From Petrolisthes cinctipes (lineage: Eukaryota; Arthropoda; Malacostraca; Decapoda; Porcellanidae): a DNA stretch of 64,000 bases. Below the pieces are notes generated by a model. That model was not told the DNA's origin and made no database searches. It saw only the letters and a list, made by a program, of their open reading frames with translations. Location: positions 69,501 through 133,500 of the forward strand of contig JAWQEG010000501.1 in the NCBI GenBank assembly GCA_033782935.1, read 5' to 3'. The position numbers and the translations under genes are program-made. Positions within the stretch are counted from its first letter, which is position 1. Every line of letters begins with the position of its first letter. Shown here piece after piece: positions 1 through 38,524 of this stretch.

Positions 1-82
1 AATAAAAAGTACTTACAGTAATATAAATATGTTTGACTAGATTAATCCTATACAGTATATGATGAGTATGTAGCACTTGCTT

Positions 83-25462
<25,380 letters not shown>

Positions 25463-25575
25463 GGCTTCAATATTGACATTTATTTTTCTGTTGTTGTTGT
25501 TGTTGTCAAGTGTCAGTGTTGCCAGCAGATTTACAAACCCATATTATTATTATTATCGTACCTGTCATGTTAAAA

Positions 25576-26282
25576 CTATCGTATTTTGACCCTCACTATT
25601 ATGAGTATTTTGACCCTCACTATCGTATTTTTATTATTTTTGACCCTCATTATCGTATTTTTATTATTTTTGACCCTCATTATCGTATTTTGACCTTCAC
25701 TATCGTATTTTAACCCTCACCATCGTATTTTGACCCTCACTATCGTATTTTGACCCTCATTATCGTATTTTTATTATTTTTGACCCTCACTATCGTATTT
25801 TTATTATTTTTGACCCTCATTATCGTATTTTGACCTTCACTATCGTATTTTAACCCTCACCATCGTATTTTGACCCTCACTATTGTATTTTGACCCTCAT
25901 TATCGTATTTTTATTATTTTTGACCCTCACTATCGTATTTTTATTATTTTTGACCCTCACTATCGTATTTTGACCTTCACTATCGTATTTTGACCCTCAC
26001 TATCGTATTTTGACACTCACCATCGTATTTTTATTATTTTTGACCCTCACCATCGTATTTTGACCCTCACTATCGTATTTTGACCCTCACTATCGTATTT
26101 TGACCTTCACTATCGTATTTTGACCCTCACTATCGTATTTTGACCCTCACTATCGTATTTGGACCCTCACTATCGTATTTTGACCCTCATTATCGTATTT
26201 TGACCCTCACTATCGTATTTTAACTCTCACTATCGTATTTTAACCCTCACTATCGTATTTTGACCCTCACTATCGCACTTTC
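25576..26282. repeat. 20-bp minisatellite immediately upstream of KAP3
   Basis: About 35 units of TATCGTATTTTGACCCTCAC, with single-base variants (CATCG, TGACCTTCAC, TAACCCTCAC) and interspersed 29-30 bp versions containing TTTATTATTTT. It begins only about 110 bp upstream of the KAP3 start codon (25462), so it lies in the 5' UTR, a 5' UTR intron or the promoter region. Confidence 0.9.
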
Positions 26283-26321
26283 TTTGGTGAAATTGATGTC
26301 CGAGAGAAAATGTTTAATCAA

Positions 26322-26487
26322 GGGGGTGCGGGAATAGGGGGACAGGCTTTGGGGATGGGGGGACAAGGGGGGGTGCGGGAATAGGGGGACAGGCTTGGGG
26401 TGGGTAAAAAGCTTGCTGTAACCTATTCCCGCACCCCCCGCACCCCCCTAAACCCCCCCCAGCCTGTCCCCCTATTCCCGCACCCCC
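26322..26487. repeat. TTAA-flanked G/C-rich fold-back element, copy 2
   Basis: GGGGGTGCGGGAATAGGGG start and CCCGCACCCCC end. The right flank is TTAA; the left flank has decayed to TCAA (26318-26321). Confidence 0.7.
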
Positions 26488-26547
26488 TTAACAGGAGGGA
26501 TGACTTTGTAGAGCAGTTTGATTTGTAACTTGAGGGGAGATTCTCAT

Positions 26548-26688
26548 GTTGGTAAAGTGGAAAGCTACCGATTCCCCCAAAGTATGCCAGAAAACAGACA
26601 GACATCCTCAGTGGTACAAACCGATGATCTGTTTCGTGGCATATATAGTTTAAAGGAATCATAGACCTTCCAATTCACCAACAAAATA
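26548..26688. repeat. Hairpin element (GATTCCTCC family)
   Basis: Arms CCGATTCCCCCAAAGTATGC and ATAGTTTAAAGGAATCATAG with outer arms (GTGGAAAGCT / GACCTTCCAATTCACCAAC). The arms are more diverged than in the copy at 22682. Confidence 0.6.
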
Positions 26689-26796
26689 ATCTCACCTTCA
26701 AACCATGTTCATTGAATAGGCTACAAACTGAACTCTGTATATTGCTGCTTACATCTTTAACTGCACTATCTGAAGAGGTCACAATCCTGTACTCAC

Positions 26797-26880
26797 CTGG
26801 TTTACTCACCTGGTAGGGCCGCCAATCGGTAGCGCATGACACACCACGGATCACGCTCCCCAGATTGCAAAAATGACACG
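26797..26880 (-). promoter_or_regulatory. Candidate 5' UTR exon / promoter-proximal region of KAP3
   Basis: GC-richer island with two strong donors 13 bp apart, each CAG|GTGAGT (exon ends 26810 and 26797). On the minus strand it lies about 1.3 kb upstream of the KAP3 start codon. A CAACAACAACAG acceptor precedes the coding exon (exon would begin at 25486), so a spliced non-coding leader is plausible. An in-frame ATG here (MRYRLAAL) does not resemble KAP3. Position and splice signals are the only support. Confidence 0.35.
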
Positions 26881-27065
26881 CCAGTCAGATAAAACAATAG
26901 AGTTGATGTTCATAGTAATTTAACTTTGGGTGACTGGTTGAATATGTCTGACACTTTACTTGTAGGGGTGGTTATACAAAATTTGTGATAGGACTAAAAT
27001 TGATGCATACATTTTAACAGACATCACACAGATCAAGGAATTAATAGCAGCGATGGGTCTACAGT

Positions 27066-27312
27066 GTTGGTATATCTGGAGCAACCGATTACCCTCCACA
27101 CTAATCCAAGCATCAGAGGCCACCATTACTTTTGTTGACTCGGCCCTGTTTCTTGGCACACCGGAGGAATCGACAGCAGCTAGGTGGCGTTAAGGGGTCC
27201 CCGATTATTTCCCACACTATTCCAAGCATCAGAGGCCACCATTATTTTTGTTGACTCGGCCCTGTTTCTTGGCACACCGGAGGAATCTACAGCAGCTAGG
27301 TGGCGTTAAGGG
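27066..27312. repeat. 116-bp tandem duplication of a hairpin-family element
   Basis: TCCAAGCATCAGAGGCCACC occurs at 27105 and 27221; each unit contains TTGACTCGGCCCTGTTTCTTG and CACCGGAGGAATC. The order of segments matches the hairpin element at 56944-57055 (CTGGAGCAA..GATT..CCTCCA..CTATT..AGGAAT). Confidence 0.65.
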
Positions 27313-27799
27313 GTCCACGATCCTTGATAAATTGAACCCAGCAAATTCCATCAAACTAATAAGCCATGAAACAGATTCCCTTGATCCTTATTGTTTGAGG
27401 ATAAATAAATGAATATGCGTCTCAATAACACTTTTATTTTTTATATTTGTCCATTATACCCTTCATGATGAATTATTGGCACCAGTGTACTTATTATAAC
27501 ATCATATTTTTATGTACAGGAATACTTCATGATATACATAAATGTCTAAAAACAAGTAATAGATGCAAAAATATACTATCTCTATATGTAGGAAGTGTAT
27601 ATAGTACAAATATTAATTCAAAATAAATCTAGCTCTAGTATTGCATATTTCATGTATGGGTGACAAAAATGTACAGTTGGGGACACATGAAACAGACACA
27701 CTTCAAACAGGGACCCCTTATCAAGCATAGAATAGGACGCATCTACTCTACACCTATTACCTACCCACACTATGCTATACACACACACACACACATTAA

Positions 27800-28074
27800 A
27801 GGGGTGTGGGAATAGGGGGACAGGCTGGGGGGGGGGGGGCAGGTTTAGGGGTGTGTGGGAGTAGGGGGACAGGCTGGGGGGGGGGCAGGTTTAGGGGTGT
27901 GTGGGAGTAGGGGGCAGGCTTGGGGGGGTTTTGGGGGGTGCGGGAGTAGGGGGACAGGCTTGGGGGTGGTGTGGTTAGAGGGGTACAGGAATAGGGGACA
28001 GGCTTTCTACCCACCCCAAGCCTGTCCCACTATTCCCACACCCCCCCAAACCCGTCCCCTACTCCCGCACCCCC
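27800..28074. repeat. TTAA-flanked G/C-rich fold-back element, copy 3
   Basis: Flanked by TTAA at 27796-27799 and 28075-28078. The G-rich arm has several tandem GTGTGGGAGTAGGGGGACAG-type units, and the C-rich arm is shorter. Confidence 0.75.
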
Positions 28075-28254
28075 TTAACATTTCATCCTATACCCTATGC
28101 TCAATGAGGGGCCGGCCACGTTTCAGGTGTGTTTGTCTGTTTCATATGTCCACAAGTGTACTGTACTGTAAATCATAATTCATTAACCATTTCATGTCTG
28201 GATTGTTCCCATGCAGTTTCTCTTGATATAATTATTAAGCCACTTGATGAGTTC

Positions 28255-28383
28255 ACATTGGTAGGCTACGGATTCCTATTAACTATGCCACAAAACACAT
28301 CCCTCATTGGAGTAACATTAACATTATCTGTTTTCTGGCATAGGTTGGGGGAATCACAGACCTTCCAATTCACCAACAACACA
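28255..28383. repeat. Hairpin element (GATTCCTCC family)
   Basis: Arms CGGATTCCTATTAACTATGC and GGCATAGGTTGGGGGAATCA, outer right arm CCTTCCAATTCACCAACAAC. Intergenic between KAP3 and CLN3. Confidence 0.6.
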
Positions 28384-31251
28384 ATCTCCTCTTAATTAAC
28401 TTATAATTTAGCATGAAATGACTGGAACACCACAAAAAAACACAAAATATTATATCAGACAATAATAACTTCTTACTGCCTCACAACATGAATAAAAATG
28501 GCTCATTGTGGTACACCACATCAACAATACAATAAGAAAAAAATAAATAAAAAATAACTTATGACCTTTGAGTTACTGTACTTCAAAAAAAAAAAAAAAA
28601 AAATAATAATAATAATAATAAGGAAAAAAAATAGAAAAGAAAGAAAAAAAATATATATACTGCATATACACAGTATACACTGGATGTTTGTGGTACATAC
28701 TTCAACATAACATTTAAAAAAATAATAATTGAATCTTTGTGGTACATCAACACTATAGATGGAATAATGTTCTTGAATATGACTCCTAGAATCAACCATA
28801 CTTGATGAGGAGAAACATGAACAGTTTTAACTATTTTACTCATAAACACACATGGCTCTTAGAAGATTTCATGACCTCTTATCATAAATTGACATGTAAA
28901 CTCAAATCATAACATTTCTTTCCCTCAACCCAGTTACATTCATTTTTAGTTGTATTTGTACTGTGTATTACACCTAAAAAAATATAAACTAAACCTTCAT
29001 AAAAACTGACCATATATATACTTCAAAATTTTACTGAAATATAAATTCTTATGTATAGTACTGAATTAGCCTCCCATTCCTATACAAGTTATATAATGCT
29101 GTACAGTACATATAAAAATAACTATATGGTCAAGTTCAGTCATGCTTATTAATTCCTGTACTGCTAACAATACCATGGATGGAATGAACAATAGAAGGCT
29201 ATATGAATATTTTGTGATGTGAAAGAGAAAAAAATACACTTGGATGATATATGACATAAGTGTGAGAGGGAGGAGAGTAAGGAGAGGTGGCGCCCCAAGA
29301 TCGGAAATGATATAACACTAATATTGAGATTGAAGTATAAAAAAATATGTATATATATATTCTCGGAAACAGGAGCACCATATGAGCAATAAACTATACA
29401 TACAGTTACCAACACTTTACCCAGTGGGGGTGATAAATACTTGTGGTGTTCATCAGTGGGGCTTTACACTGAGGTACAACCCACCTACGGGATCAAGTGG
29501 GTTACAGTAGGATCTCAATATACTGTACGATGATTAAAGTTTGCACTATCCTCTTAACACAGCTTCAGTATATCCTTCAGTCTGTATGGTAATGAATAAC
29601 ACAAGCCTGGGAAAACATTTGGTGATTTTCAATGAGGGACTGAGTGTATAATGCAGTGGTGGATATAAGTATTTACTCATTGTATATCAAGGATCTATAG
29701 TACAGTATTGGCTTTAACAAGTGAACCATGGCCCAATAGTTGGAGGCTAAGGAATCATTCAATCATGCCAAGAAACACATTACCTGAATATATGAGTGGC
29801 TTTGTGGTACATTTTCAATGAAGTAGTCACCTCCAACTTACTAACAAAGAACAACAATATCACAGGACCCTTAACTCCTAAACCCTACAACACAGTAAAT
29901 GAACTTTTCTTTTATTAACATCACATTGTTTTATTTTCATCAGGCAGAATCTCAAAGGTGTTCCAATTAACTCCTTGAACACAGTAATTCCACTTAAATC
30001 ATTTTTCTAGTTCCCTAGATATTTTTTCCCCCATAAATGATATTCAGTTTCCTGACCGTGGTGATGATGAAGTAAGATGATGGGACACAGCTGTGGTAAA
30101 AAAAAAAGTGTTACATATAAAAAACTCAGTGATTGTTTACATGAATTGGAATTGAAGGCTACTGATTCCTCCTGTCTATGCCACAAAAAATCTTCTGCAG
30201 TATGAGTGGAGTTTCATGGCAATATTTGGAGGCCTCATTAGCCTCCAATTTTCTGACTTTATCACAGGGTCCTGTCATGGTGAAGGTTGGGCACTGTTTG
30301 TAAACAAATTATTTGAGAATGTGAATATTATATCATACATAATAAGCAGATCATTAAAAATACAACCTATTCTGTATAAGTATTGCACTGGTTTCAGTTT
30401 GATCCCATTGGAAATGGTGAGACATGTGTTCAGTACAAGACACTTTAGAAGAAGATCTGTTGCTACTTGACTTTCTGATGGCTTGTTGACAAAAACTTCT
30501 TGAATGGAATTATTTTTTTTTTAATATTCAGTCCCCTCAACATACAAAGAAAAGTAGTCGATACCTCAAGACCTCAGATTTCTTCTTCAAGTTCATTTTA
30601 AGAAGGGATTTAAATTATATTAAAAGCCTTCAAGTCCATTCTAAAAATGAAGTTATATGGATATGGAGATTGTAGAACCTCCCATCTTCTATGACAAACC
30701 CTCTTTGTACAGTATGCTTTTATGGTGTAATCTGTTGTGGTAAGTATTGGAGACCGACTAAATTCTCTAAACAATGCCAGGAAACAAATAAGCATCTCAG
30801 TATACATGAAAGGAATATGTTTTGTAGCATAGTTTAGAGGATGCAGCAGCACTCCTATTTTCCCACAACAAACTGACCTTTCCATAGTCAATTCATAGTC
30901 TTTTTATAATCCTCAATTCATAGTCATTATATAATCCCCAATTCAAAAACAAAACAAAAAAACTGGAACTTGTAGAGATTTGTGACCGAATGAAGTGATG
31001 AATTTGTTAATTGAAATGTGTAGGCATTATGATTATTGAGTTGCTTCATTGATGATGTTGGATACTGTAGTGACTGAAACTTCAATCCTTTACTGTACTG
31101 TTATTGGAAAGAAACCAAACAAATTGCTACAGTACTGTACTATGTAATCACTCCAGTAATCATTGCAAAGTTGTACAGAGTAAAACAAACAAGTAAAGAC
31201 TTAATATGAATACAGTACAAACCCTGAATTCATCGTGTTTAGTATTTCTTG
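28384..31251. other. KAP3-CLN3 spacer
   Basis: AT-rich, with an A-run and (AAT)n at 28585-28620 and further hairpin-family copies at about 29735-29845, 30145-30262 and 30740-30865. No coding exon recognised. CLN3 is transcribed towards this spacer, so its 3' UTR must start at 31251 downward; I could not fix a polyadenylation site. Confidence 0.55.
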
Positions 31252-34200
31252 TCACACAGGTAACTTGCATATAACATTGTGTAGAGGAATGGCAATAAAC
31301 CCAGCCAAAGTCACACCCAGTGAGTCTGACATAGATGTGATCCCCATGGCAAACTCTTTGTGATTGATGTCAACCTGTGGGAAGTAGTAAGAAATGGTAT
31401 GAGTCTATTGGTGATATATCTTATCATGCATTATACAGTAGCCTGCCATGCTAAATCTAAAAGCATTTTCTATTGGACAACGAAAATAACACTCCAAAGA
31501 ACTTTAGCCATATTGTACTATGAATAAACAATATCTCAATTTACCCCAAAACAGCAGATTATGTGTTACATAACATATTTGTACAAACACCCCCTGAGTG
31601 AAACTGCAAACTTATCAACCCACTTACCTAACCCAACCTAACGTAACTCAACCCAACCTAACCTAGGGTGAGGCGGTGGCAGAATGGATACACTGATGGG
31701 TTGCAAATATCATGGTCCCAGGTTTGGGTTCACGCAAAAACGTCTAGGGGTTTTCCGAGGTGATCTGATGGTTCTTGCTGCTCTACAAGTATCCTGGCTA
31801 CACCATCACATCAAGAAAATATCCCCTACATCATCATCAACTCACAGCATAGAAGATGTATATTGCAAGATGCTCTGAGTAACGGTATAGCTACTCTCTC
31901 CTGATAGTGACGTGTATAAGTAAGGTGTCATCATCTAGTGGGACAGAGAAGCAATTAATAACACAAAGCTCCACTGTCTTATCTAGTACGACACTCAATA
32001 ATCTTGGAGTCTCGCAAGAATCATGGGCCACTGACAGCCTCCAGTCCCGAGGTTGAGGTATAAGAAAAAAAAAAAAAAAAAAAAAATTTCTAACCTAACA
32101 TAACCCAACCTAATGTAACCCAACCTAACATAACGTAACCCAACCTAACGTAACCCAACCTAATGTAACCCAACCTAACCTAACGTAACCCAACCTAACG
32201 TAACCCAACCTAACGTAACCCAACTCCTGAGTGCGTTTCCATACATGAAATACATAACAACATACCTCCTGTGATATTCTGTAGAAAGTGTTGACATAAG
32301 CTGCTCCTCCCAATAATCCTTCCCAGAATATGAGGAGAAACACCAGCCATATACTTGATATCCACCAGTATATTGCACATGTCAAAAACAGCACCAAATT
32401 CAGCCACTGTAATGGATGTAAGGTAGTGTAGAATATAGTGTAACATGAGTAATAATCACAGAACCACTTGATGAGTTGTTTTTATTAACTATACTGCATA
32501 AATAGATATTGGTAAGTTAAAAGCAATTCCATCAATATATTGTTTTACATTATGACTATTTTTTGCACACTGTGAATTAGTCTTGTTCTATAGAAAATAT
32601 TCTTTGCAATACCTCTCGTAAGTCCTACATAACAGTTCCTTTTTATACCATCATTCAAATATGTCCCGTTGTTTACTTCATGGTCAACCAGAGAAGGCCA
32701 GAATTTATACATCAGGACTGTGTACACAACACATACAGTTCTATAGTTATCATTCTACATTTATGCTCTGTTCAAAAGTTTCTAAATAATGCAAAAGAAG
32801 ACCTGTAGTCATATTTATAAAGCCATCTACAATTGCTCCAAGCCATTACATACTGACCTGAAGAAAACTTGTCTTCCAGATGTGATAAATGGTAAAGCAG
32901 TTAACGGAAGACCTTGACACTAAGACACCAACTTGGTACATGACTTGGTACCATCGATACTGCTCATGGTGATCAAGCCAGGCGCTATCTTCAGGAAAAT
33001 ATATCAATTCCATCTGAAAATCATAATGGCTTCATTGTACTTATTAATCAAGAAGTTATTATATGGGAACATTTTTTTATGCATTCAGAATAATCTAGAT
33101 TTAGCCAAGGAGAAAGTATTTTACACTCACAGTCAATATGAAGTAGCATAGTAAACTTTAAGGGGATGCGGGAGTAGGGGACAGGCTTTGGGGGGGGGGG
33201 GATTGGGGGGGGGTGCAGGAATAGGGGGACAGGCTTGGGTGGGGGGACTTGGTTGGTGCGGGAATAGGGGGACAGGTTTGTGGTGGGTATAAAGCCTGTC
33301 CCCTATTCCCGCACCCCCCTAACCCCCCCCCCCACCAAGCCTGTCCCCCTACTCCCGCACCCCCCAAAACCCACAAGCCTGTCCCCCTATTCCTGCACCC
33401 CCTTAATGGATAATACTTCACTGTAACCATAGACTCACCAAGCCTTGATTTATGACATATTCTGCTATATAGACAAGTGCAACAGGCACCATGTACTTCA
33501 GGAGGGATGGGACCACACTCATTTTTTGGCCGAAACTGAGGGAAGGCTGAAGGTCAGTTGGGTCCAGGATGCTCCTTTCCTCTTCCTCCTCCTGCCGCCC
33601 ATTTCCACGCATACACTTTCTAAAACACTTAGTGTGATCTGGGTGCTGCAGTAGGACCCAAAAGCTGAAAGAAAATACAAAATGGGAAGGATGATGCATG
33701 GAAATCAAAACATTAGTACTATATAATAATAGTAAGATGTGGGCAAAGCAATATCCATGTCCATATACTCTCACTCAAGGCCCCGAGGCTAGGCTAATTA
33801 GGTATATATTTAAAAGAAGGGTAAAAGCACCATTCCCAGTGGTAGCATGGAATGAGTATAACACTACGGTACCTGGCTACTTCATAGAGCCTTGTGCAGT
33901 GAACTTTACCTCAAAGTTTATGGCAATAGGAACAAGGAAATAAAAAGCTATAAGATAACTAATACAGTATTCTCAATCATTCATATATACAACAGGGCAA
34001 CTACGGAACACTTTATCATTATCCATCTTTTCTCCTTACAATGACTTTGCTCCTTCAAATGTAATGCATCTTGTTATATCAAACAAAATTGGACATGATT
34101 ATGTACTTTTCTCAATCTATTTTCATTTCAGGATACTGTAATGGTATTAAGACCTTACCTTCCTAAGCAATCTTGTGGTATTATATAATAAAGAGACAAC

Positions 34201-35206
34201 ATGACATTCATTTCCTTGTAACATTACCTGAAGCCCATAATGGCCGGAACAATCAACATGAGTAGGACAGTGGAGCGTGGAGTGAGTCCGGCAGAAGTAA
34301 GGCCGGCATAACTAAGAGCACCAAACACACCTGCACCACCTGTCCCTGATGACCATGTAGACACCACATCCCTAATGTTAGAATAGGGGATGGTAATAAT
34401 AATAATAATGATGACAAGCACCATAGCTTTTGAGAAAAGTGATTAATACTATATTTACAAAAACTAAAACACTTAGAAAATAAGTAAAATGAACTTCCTT
34501 CCAGCTAAGTATTAACAATTAAGTATTTTCCCTCAATCTTTAACTGGGTCATGTCCAACAGCCCTCTGCATGTGAGTTGAAAAACGGAGGAAATGAAAGT
34601 CACAGATTGACCAGAGGATGAGGGAAAATGAGCTGTGAGACAACTCCTTCAAACACAACGTTACATTACCTATGGAAGTTGGCAGAGTAAGCGAGTAATG
34701 TTGTTTCTCCCAGACCAGCCCCGGCAGCAGCACAAATGACACCAAATATAGCCATCATCCTACTTGTGGCTAAACCAACAAGAAGGAAAGATGCCGAGCC
34801 TAGGAGCACCACCAAACTCACACGGAAGCTGCAACAAGACCACAATATACAGTACAGTACAGTATGTTGATATTATAATGGTCTATATGTAAGAATATCC
34901 TTGGTGTTGACAATGGTATAATACTAATATGATGGCTCTGTGTAGTTTGTCTAGGGAGTCATCGTACTCTTACCTTGTAATCATCAGCACCATCAATATT
35001 ATTGTGTTCAAACCAATGTATCTTCTATCACAGAGTAACACATGAATTTTCAATAATTTTTTAATTAGAGTCTGGTTATACTAACTTCCCAGGTCAGGAT
35101 ATCATAGTTTAAAAAAAACATAAAAATATAAAGATATCACATACTTGGCATACTGGACAATATATGGCAGGAAATTTCAGTTGTGAGACCATAGGGATAG
35201 ATTAAG

Positions 35207-35247
<41 letters not shown>

Positions 35248-38200
35248 TCTCAATATTATCATGACTACAAAATTACTACAGTATTTACTGCAGTATCCTA
35301 TTCCACTCACATTACTTTCTCCAAGTCATTTTTATTCACATAACAGTCTTATGATAAGATAACAAGCCTTCAAGTAATGGTTAGGTCAAAGGTCAAAGAT
35401 TAACAACCAAACACACACTCAGAAAAGATCGGGAATTATGAAAAAATAATAAAAGAGAACTGAAAAAAAGATCAAGAACCAGTCATATTGAATATACACA
35501 GAAATACTCTGATACAAAGAAAACACATACAGTAACATTGTAAAATGCTATCATGGAGTTATTACAGCAACGGTAGTAAACTTACTGAACATGTAGTACA
35601 AAGAATGGAGCGATGATCTTTATGATGAGGCTTGGAATGATGTCAGCCAAGAGTATTGCACCGGTGCTCATGATGTTACAGTCCCGGGGATTGGTATTAT
35701 TGCTGGTACCATTACCATACATCTGTCAGAGGAAGATGGGGAAATGACACAGAGGTGGACGAACAAAAAGAATGAAAAGTGGAGAGTTACAGAGAGGTAA
35801 GAGGGGTACAAAGGATAAAAAGTGGAACAAAAGAATGAAAAGTGGAGAGTTACAGAGAGGTAAGAGGGATATAAAGGATAAAAAGTGGAACAAAAAGAAT
35901 GAAAATTGGAGAGTTACAGAGAGGTAAGAGGGGTACAAAGGATAAAATGTGGAACAAAAAGAATGAAAAGTGGAGAGTTACAGAGAGGTAAGAGGGGTAA
36001 AAAAGGATAAAAAGTGGAAAGTGACAGCAAGATAAATTCGAAAATGAAAAATAGAAGAAAGTGCTGTACACTCAACACATATTTTTATTTTTGTGGAAAG
36101 CAATCACCTATAATTAATCAGCACTATCATCATCATCATCATCATCACCTTACACTTTCATTTATTTATTTTTTTTCTATACCTCAACCTCGGGACTTTA
36201 GGATGTCATTAGCCCGTGACTCTTGCGAGGCCCCGAGATTATTGGGTGTCGCACCAGATGAGACAGTACAGCTTAGTGGTGGTGATGTTGGTACCGTAGC
36301 TTCTCTTCTGCCCCACTAGATGACCCACACCTTATTTATACACGTCACATCACTATCAGGACTTTACCACACTCAGTTCATCTACTCAGCAACAGTATGT
36401 ACTAAAGGAATCACACCAGTCCCCATGGTGACAGAGGGCTGTATGCAAAAATTATCCATGGTGTTGACGATGGTTCTGTGTTGTGGGTATGGAGTCATCA
36501 TACAGCGGGACAGGCTTGGGGGGGTTTAGGGGGACAGGCTTGGGGGGGTTTGAGGGGGTGCAGAAGTAGGGGGACAGGCTTGGGGGGGAGGGGGGAGGGG
36601 GGAGGGGGGAGGGGGGTTAGGGGGGTGCGGGAATAGGGGACAGGCTTTCTACCCACCCCAAGCCTGTCCCCCTATTACCACACCCCCCCAGTTCCCCCCC
36701 AAGCCTGTCCCCTACTCCCGCACCCCCTTAACATATATAACCGTAAACAAACCATTATAGACAACAGCACACTGCACTACACAACACTCACATAGTCATG
36801 GGGACTGAAGTTACGAGAGAGGATATCGTGAGCCGCAGAGAGCATGACGACGTAGGCAAAGTTGTTGGTAAGTCCGAGGAACCAGTAGGCAGCCAGGTTC
36901 TGCCACTTCTCCTTCCTCTCCAATGGCCCCCCCTTGCTGTCTTCTCCGGCCCCCTCCCCGCTCTGTTCCGTGTACGAGGTCTGGGACTGCATTGGTGTCG
37001 TCTCTGAAACAGCATCATAGTGATTTCTATTGTTGCCATTCTTGTCTGTATTATTGTAATTGACTTTATTAATTAAGTGCTGCCATCATCTTTATCTGTT
37101 ATTTTCATAAGTATTATCATCAATCCATAAAATTACTACTACTTTTTTATCGCAGCTTTTTTTCATTAATTTGCCAACTCTCATCATCATCAATGTTGTT
37201 CATCATCTTAAACATTTTCACTATCATCCTCATCATCATTGTCATATATGTGGTCCCTGAAACATCATTATATTGACCAGTAATATTAGTACTGCTACTG
37301 TATTGGTGTTATTACTCAAATGGGACCTCAGGAAACATATTAACAATAGAAGACAAAAGAACACCCAGTTTGAACATTTTTCTTGTGAAATTCTTTAGTT
37401 AGTTAATTGGAAGGTTTCTGATTCTTCCAAACAGATCCCCTATTAGTACCATTGAGGGTGTCTGTTTTCTGGCATAGTTAAGAGTAATCAGCCTTCCAAT
37501 CTGCCAACAAGACAGTCCCTTCAGATTACTTCATATTGTCTCTGAAAGGATCAAAGCACTTGATGGCATGAAGGGACAGAATTACTTGGGTAGGCCTCAT
37601 AACAATTATAACATGTGCGTCAATCAAGCCTTAATTAAAGTATGAGTATATTTGGTTTGACTCTGACTGAATAAAACTGTTTAGTGTTGGCCAACCAAAT
37701 TGATTAATAGACTACAATGACTCTCCCGAGATTAATCATAAATAAAGTAAGAAATATCATTACTCTGTATCTCATTCCCAAGCAATAATCATAGAGTAGT
37801 ATGTTTTCTTCCAAACTGACATTCACTACCAATATCATAAATGCTTCTACCCTTCATTTGACTTGCTGATGTATATATGTCTTGTAATCCATGAGTGGCA
37901 AAGGTTCATCCATTCACAGTTAACAATTATAAAACTGACTGCAAATTTACACCAAGTAGTAAATATATTATTGATATTAAACTCCATCATCTGACAGCTA
38001 TAGATTATACAATAACTGGCTAATGAGACAATAAATTAATTCAATTATACCTAATAACATCTTTATCAGATTACAATACCTTCAGTCTAAAACTGTACTG
38101 TATCAACATTATCAGAACATTCTCAATTAATTAAGCTTGAATAACAGAGATTAGTACCTTAGATGTATAAACACACAAGGTAGAATATGTAACTACTGTA

Positions 38201-38493
38201 ACAATACAACATTGTAGGGCAGTTATGTCTCCCCTCATTACCACTAGCTAGTGCTCTGAATCAATGCTCTTTCTAAATTGGTGGCCTCAACCAAAAAAGT
38301 TGCTAATCATACCTGTGTTTATCACTTTCAAAATTTTAATATACATTTATATGTTCCTTTATCATTTCCTGCTACAGAACATAATTATCTTCCAGTAATT
38401 CTTTCACTTTACCCTTCAATTCCATGACAACCATCTCCAGCCACCAGTTATAAATCTTATACTGCCACTCATTCACTCTATAGAATCCCACTG

Positions 38494-38524
<31 letters not shown>

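Noticed and set aside
26841..26870. Alternative KAP3 start MRYRLAALPG
   Set aside because: Does not resemble the KAP3 N-terminus, whereas MQEEVARYLKK at 25431-25462 does and splices in phase to exon 2.
35726..36071. Overlapping minus-strand frames rich in Phe/Leu/Ser
   Set aside because: Shadow of the 64-bp tandem repeat in CLN3 intron 2; looks membrane-like only because of composition.
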